Shown one piece after another: positions 7,901 through 9,921 of a DNA stretch of 9,921 nt; the stretch's first letter is position 1; each line of letters starts with the position of its first letter. Under the pieces are notes generated by a model. That model was not told the origin of the DNA. It searched no databases and saw only the letters and a program-made list of their open reading frames with translations. Source of the DNA: SIG636 sp045592105 (GTDB taxonomy: Bacteria; Bacillota; Clostridia; Oscillospirales; CAG-382); contig JAZNUB010000007.1 in the NCBI GenBank assembly GCA_045592105.1, positions 1-9,921 on the forward strand, written 5' to 3'. Both the position numbers and the translations under genes were made by a program.

Positions 7901-9609
7901 TCTACGAGCGCACCGTTTACGAGGAGCTGTATAACGGCAACGTGGATGCAGAGCAGATAAATCTGCAAAAGAGCGAAGATACGGCAACGAGCATCTCCGA
8001 TTACAAGCTTGTGACCAACGGTGATGATGTATACATCTTCTACACCGCCGTTGCAGGCGACGATGAAAATGATATAGGTGTTGAGCTGTTTGGCGCACGC
8101 TATCAGCGCGATGACGAGATAACCGACGTAGACAGCAGCGAGGACAGCGGTCTCGGCAGACCCGTACAGATAACCGACTACGGCAAGCTTATCGACGAAT
8201 TCGATCTGGTTATGACCGAAAACAGCGATATCTATATGGTCTCCAACCACTTAAGCCAAAGCCTTGACGATGATGGCAACGTGATATACGGCAAAAATGA
8301 GCTGATCGAGATCAAATTCAGTCCTCGCGGCTCTCTTGAGTTCGATGGCAAGATTGCCCTGCCCGAAAATATGGTGGCAGGCAATACAGAAAACCTTGGC
8401 TTTACCGTTGTTAACAACGGTCTGCTTACCACAACGGGCTACGATTATACCGTAAGCCTGGTCAAGGACGGGGAGAAGACCCTTATCGAAAGCGGTACGA
8501 GAGACGTAGCTCTGGCTACGGCTGAAAGCGATACGGTAGAGCTTAGTTTTAAAATACCCGAAAGCACCGAAAACACCGTAGTTGAGGTTACGGTTTCCGA
8601 AAAGGACGTTGCTCTCCCCAACCCCGTCACGGCAAGAGAAGCCCTCCCCTGGGAAAGCAGGATGATCTTTGAGGATACCGAGCTTGTTTGGGACGGAGAA
8701 AGATGTTACGCATCCACAACCATACGCAACGTAGGCAACAAGGATATGGGGTCTCTCACCGTCAACTTGAGCCACGTTACCGACAGCGAGGCTGACAAAA
8801 CCTATTTTGCAGAAAAACTTACGGGGCTTGCTTCCGGAGAAAGCGTAAAACTGCTTCTCCCATTCTCTCCCGCAATTGAGGACTTTAACCGTCTGGGATA
8901 TATGGATGTACGAGTAAGCGCAGAGGACGAAAACGGCAATACTGTTGCGGTAAGAAACGCTCTCTTTACCCCCTGCGCCCCCGTAACCGCAGAGGTGAAC
9001 GGCGGCAAGGAGGAGGTGGCTGTACAGATAGGCACCAACACCGCCATAAGCGCCAAAGTGGGGCCCTGGAGCAGCGTTGCAGGCAACGTGGTTTACACCG
9101 TTGAGGATCCAACCGTTGCATACGTTGATGCAGACGGCACCTTGCACGGCATCAGCACGGGCACGACCGTGATAAAGGCCAATTACCCCACCGTAGGGCT
9201 TTTCGATACCATAACGGTCAAGGTTACCGATGAGAAGGTCGAACCCGAAGCCCACAAGCTCGTCATTACGGCAAACGAGGGCGGCACCGTAAGCGCAAAC
9301 AATGAAGAACCCAAAGTAGGCGAAACGGTAACCCTTACCGCGGTAGCTGACGAGGGTTATTCGGTTCTCAGCGTAGAGGTAAAGGATGCTGACGACAAAC
9401 AGATAACCGTAACCGATAACGGCAACGGCACTTACAGCTTTGTACAGCCTGACAGCAACGTTACCGTAAACGTAATATTTGCTAAAACCAACGATACAAC
9501 GCCTCCTACAGGTGACGATATGCGCGTGCTTATATGGCTTATTACCGTAGCACTTGCCGTATTTTGCTGGATTCCTCCCGTGGCATCCAAGCGCAGAACG
9601 CGTATGTGA
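1975..9609 (+). CDS. Giant wall-anchored Calx-beta / beta-propeller surface protein (2544 aa)
   Basis: This is a secreted protein probably linked to peptidoglycan by sortase. Residues 1-38 are a Sec signal peptide (cleavage likely after VEA38). Residues about 64-268 form a Calx-beta domain interrupted by an acidic insertion (about 113-208); its second half shows FAPGED (217-222), IIDD (230-233), EGTETF (237-242) and SITDDE. Residues about 273-371 are a second Calx-beta domain (TARAGVNY 313-320, FMPYET 329-334). Residues 372-1035 are beta-rich and unrecognised. Residues about 1040-1090 contain TDDNGVFNI, like carboxypeptidase-regulatory or Ig-like folds. Residues 1129-1139 are Asn-rich. Residues 1321-1398 are helical, charged and coiled-coil-like. 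Residues 1399-1610 are Gly-rich with alternating hydrophobic strands. Residues 1645-2120 resemble a five- or six-bladed propeller (for example LYYSVYSGGVWSAP, then GKVYVAWAD). Two CARDB-like domains follow (2121-2215, 2230-2332), then a Big_2-like domain (2336-2422) and an InlB-B-repeat-like domain (2425-2504). The C-terminus is T2509-PPTGD, a hydrophobic helix and K2539RRTRM. Adhesion or carbohydrate binding is likely; no sialidase catalytic residues were identified. Domain names come from motif reading without a database search. Confidence 0.9.
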   Translation: MINRGKCKTIVPYKRLLCSLIALIMTLSVIAIPTEVEAQQLPTVTLNYQRLPADELPEGNIVYMGTDAVTLDEENLQYTFPIFREGDLSEEARIELHTIDMTALYSSDYAMVTDTAKEYPGEKSVLEVYMDSVKAYDEYAKNNPVAEESEEEWVVPSASSSEDYKSPLAQQKEEATGEPTRELYSTEGEDIVQSVLDSITPDVVRSMDYSSATIVSFAPGEDVRWVTFRIIDDGKSEGTETFSIAIADTIGAEVYEVTSTSVSITDDEPTVQSKISFTDTAYSSKGGKVTLKVKRTDAVYSLVDMRIYTCEDTARAGVNYHALDTTLAFMPYETEKEIELSVAGEGDFSVKLDGFTACDGGSLTTAKVSISAVDGAPEELPSSKGTESFSITLDGTQYTVEYVKGEATGKIMKDADPPIEVGVYYFSSPANFTYDEGNRTGSKPWGCGVLDCYYVEKDDQHDSYGDIAYYHTTTGKKGTISAVGKTALPGVYYQYIAADWQSTSNFGGGQKFKLSANGLDLDVYAEGKFDRNNSSAITLLGSQYNKDFTVSAYAIDDTGWLTPKSYLRFYGVAAMYKKYNISVSDPEDKYYLTGNVVNGVPETAKFTPAQVTVKCGAQPEFGSGFSRDIYANPDSSTTNLVFTLKDSMVNGTTGKFGVLKGYNITVGNGKEAATVSYPTGFFEYLDEKRGTTDKCVKYSDDEIAAVKKRVTSNLDTIPYDAYFIDWIDSVQPAVTSYGDSSAGYYQKLKFTPIVDYEEVKVTVLKPRGELDASFTNSSISQVKTYTFHAGDVLDLRVTCNEPEYSADGYEYSCNNGTIFDGPIRSTSYLQLLSGKSMGYTIRPALAYDCNRIELQFVNGAESYLSVLGVNNQGLVEQSLIESNSMYRGTNILMLNAEKTALEDKMRPVVGEVYNIFIGSKQLDEKYIYRPVITDKMTGKEYRTNLFNYVARNNADDNVLLIGYEKVPVSEMVKFCVKGTLVTNYEPIVSDGLGARRLPVAMYTVSLPGGYVIKDKIDDAESSAEASGGGEDNTAPPAIMVVDTATGLTDDNGVFNIKINDEANSYVYGRVGDRVTMTVFFGSDIQVFDVVLGGEVNDGRAELELGEFSIVYPEDAPKFSYIKYYYDKEVNNNNTDSNNNSIKIFDDAIYFEVGLNNIINSKLHYVSKVEFNVYNAKGELTATHEVDNPDPSLESGIFNLKVENMNKKFENGERLRVRVIEKVFTTDSNGSAISYELEYPEVETGFVFYVENLEVLPKEFSIEESTAVDIPILGAASASASTGLLSFTKTEWGNDSIGRATGFTLAINSDILCYNTTSLGTKDKLDKYDALRAAAKQADTNLKEVENYGKDINNTGLAAITAAREQNDPNVEGLIKDVERQKDIYYAARDKMREDAKQPLAGFTKAKTARVDIIVVIAYDFVLNVNDDGTTEYVFCSGSVALAATMNYCQSIYSVIYGVPVFVNFTGTLQMDMIVFYNTDTGENMMSNDEFDEYTGNLNFRLSNEYAVFGLNASIMAQAGVGMCNVISARGYVKYGIKYSLPTLKGEEFDKRYGVMLTAGGGIGFDLLLININFDIGNFRYGFGIYENSTGVSFFGDTVEVSASKPTLKAASKEEVSTINKSEYSAGTADLSGFGYNGLIGATPEEVSRNVLLSDAAERTRPKLVILEDGSRMVFFIGNRGAEGNANDMTLYYSVYSGGVWSAPQTVADDGTADTSPCVLHKDGKVYVAWADANRKYTESDSIIDKLNGLGISVAIYENGVMSEEYSLVNDQFFNFAPQLNVVEDKLYCSYMKRDLTNVKKDEDLLDLTGVYSTMAYAVLDTATGNTEDEEFISIEHSTLTDPLVLDYNSVAANINGVDYILATYTVDEDCNLKTAEDRELFLSVTDVGISLTFAPIKLTNDGHGQSTPQLTDIDGTVYLSWIENGSVFNIIDVSDMLNSLFNPESPSAAVHLQSAVKGDSDWYRKTSEQLGMDSEIYERTVYEELYNGNVDAEQINLQKSEDTATSISDYKLVTNGDDVYIFYTAVAGDDENDIGVELFGARYQRDDEITDVDSSEDSGLGRPVQITDYGKLIDEFDLVMTENSDIYMVSNHLSQSLDDDGNVIYGKNELIEIKFSPRGSLEFDGKIALPENMVAGNTENLGFTVVNNGLLTTTGYDYTVSLVKDGEKTLIESGTRDVALATAESDTVELSFKIPESTENTVVEVTVSEKDVALPNPVTAREALPWESRMIFEDTELVWDGERCYASTTIRNVGNKDMGSLTVNLSHVTDSEADKTYFAEKLTGLASGESVKLLLPFSPAIEDFNRLGYMDVRVSAEDENGNTVAVRNALFTPCAPVTAEVNGGKEEVAVQIGTNTAISAKVGPWSSVAGNVVYTVEDPTVAYVDADGTLHGISTGTTVIKANYPTVGLFDTITVKVTDEKVEPEAHKLVITANEGGTVSANNEEPKVGETVTLTAVADEGYSVLSVEVKDADDKQITVTDNGNGTYSFVQPDSNVTVNVIFAKTNDTTPPTGDDMRVLIWLITVALAVFCWIPPVASKRRTRM
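9499..9606 (+). other. Cell-wall sorting signal (TPPTGD + membrane helix + basic tail)
   Basis: This stretch encodes residues 2509-2544 of the giant protein. TPPTGD (2509-2514) is a variant of the LPXTG sortase motif; clostridial proteins often use PxTGD forms. About 22 hydrophobic residues follow, ending in the basic tail KRRTRM. By analogy with LPXTG proteins, cleavage would fall between T2512 and G2513. No sortase gene is in the window. Confidence 0.8.
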
Positions 9610-9643
9610 GCGCGGCTTCAGAGGATATTATCATAGCAATTCA

Positions 9644-9676
9644 AGCGGCAGACAGTGAAAAACACTGTCTTCCGCT
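9644..9676. other. Long hairpin between convergent genes
   Basis: The 14-base arms AGCGGCAGACAGTG (9644-9657) and CACTGTCTTCCGCT (9663-9676) enclose an AAAAA loop, with 13 of 14 positions paired (C9649/T9671 mismatch). It starts 34 bases after the giant gene stop and ends 4 bases before the transposase stop. No U-run follows on the plus strand, so it is not a canonical terminator. It may stabilise the 3' ends of both transcripts, help termination, or mark the end of the insertion element. Confidence 0.6.
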
Positions 9677-9680
9677 CAGA

Positions 9681-9921
9681 TTACTGACAAACCCGTCTTT
9701 CGAGGCGGGTTTGTATCATAAATAAAAGGATTTCAAATTTAGCAGATAAGAAAAGCAAGCTCCTCTTCCAGAGGATGGTAGCAATCTTTTTCATGTTCTG
9801 CACCGCAGCGGTAAGCAGGCATTGCTCGGAAACTTTTTCAATTCCGCGCATGCGACAATAGCGTAGCCCATGCAGTTCTTTCGCTTCTGCAAAACTACGC
9901 TCAATTTTTTCTTTACGTTTA
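9681..9921 (-). CDS. IS1182-family transposase, C-terminal part (runs off the right edge)
   Basis: The minus-strand frame is open from the window edge to TAA at 9681-9683, giving 79 visible residues. They start KRKEKIERSFAEAKELHGLR, continue YCRMRGIEKV, then EQCLLTAAVQNMKKIA. This is the conserved C-terminus of IS1182-type DDE transposases (DDE_Tnp_1_6-like). The E in KIERSF, followed six residues later by K (E(6)K spacing), fits the last catalytic acid of the DDE triad. The enzyme would cut and move its own insertion element. The last dozen or so codons lie inside the hairpin at 9687-9714, so the tail past about residue 50 is probably not part of the conserved fold. The gene converges on the giant surface protein gene, with 71 bases between stop codons. 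Whether the element is complete cannot be judged here. Confidence 0.85.
   Translation of the reverse strand, partial: KRKEKIERSFAEAKELHGLRYCRMRGIEKVSEQCLLTAAVQNMKKIATILWKRSLLFLSAKFEILLFMIQTRLERRVCQ
9687..9714. terminator. Probable bidirectional intrinsic terminator
   Basis: ACAAACCCG (9687-9695) pairs perfectly with CGGGTTTGT (9706-9714) and is extended by two inner pairs (one wobble) around a short TTTCGA loop. The T content at the 3' side (GGGTTTGTATCAT) is modest, but the form is typical of clostridial terminators. It lies inside the 3' end of the transposase coding frame, so it best serves the plus-strand giant gene. In the other direction it would act within the last transposase codons. 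Confidence 0.6.

Noticed and set aside
8251..9255. Long minus-strand open frame (334 codons) opposite the giant gene
   Set aside because: It mirrors the codon structure of the plus-strand gene, has odd Cys/Gly/Tyr-rich composition, and lacks a ribosome binding site or recognisable domain.
9534..9725. Plus-strand 63-codon frame across the end of the giant gene
   Set aside because: It overlaps the well-supported sorting-signal coding region and the hairpins in another frame and has no ribosome binding site.

Overview
The window looks like a piece of chromosome from a Gram-positive member of the Clostridia, probably an uncultured gut or rumen Oscillospiraceae/Lachnospiraceae-like bacterium. The evidence is strong AAGGAG-type ribosome binding sites, a lipobox lipoprotein, paired-cysteine repeats common in surface proteins of that group, a sortase-type C-terminus (TPPTGD, membrane helix, KRRTRM tail) and an IS1182-family transposase. 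This assignment is an inference from protein style; no rRNA or housekeeping gene is present.

Layout from left to right. Positions 1-1236 hold the 3' part of a lipoprotein gene: lipobox, Ser/Asp/Glu repeat stalk, two Cys-rich repeats and a C-terminal CAP (SCP/PR-1-like) domain. It ends at a good intrinsic terminator (1257-1289). Positions 1336-1689 hold a short signal-peptide protein that looks like the N-terminal stump of a longer secreted protein. Positions 1690-1974 hold a GC-rich hairpin, a start-less open frame that may be gene debris, and a well-formed sigma-A-type promoter with palindromic elements. Positions 1975-9609 hold one giant gene (2544 aa) for a secreted, wall-anchored, multi-domain surface protein. 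From N to C it carries a signal peptide, two Calx-beta domains (the first with a large insertion), long uncharacterised beta-rich stretches, a helical segment, a Gly-rich hydrophobic region, a beta-propeller-like region, two CARDB-like domains, a Big_2-like Ig domain, an InlB-B-repeat-like domain and a sorting signal. At the right edge, on the minus strand, is the C-terminal end of an IS1182-family transposase that converges on the giant gene.

All three plus-strand genes encode exported products, so this is a surface/adhesion-type accessory locus. The CAP lipoprotein would sit on the membrane and the giant protein would be linked to peptidoglycan. Their separate terminator and promoter argue for independent transcription rather than one operon. 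The broken-looking middle gene and the adjacent transposase suggest a rearranging locus. I found no CRISPR array, tRNA, rRNA or recognised riboswitch. Nothing here makes a clear defence or biosynthetic system; the most novel material is the uncharacterised architecture of the giant protein.
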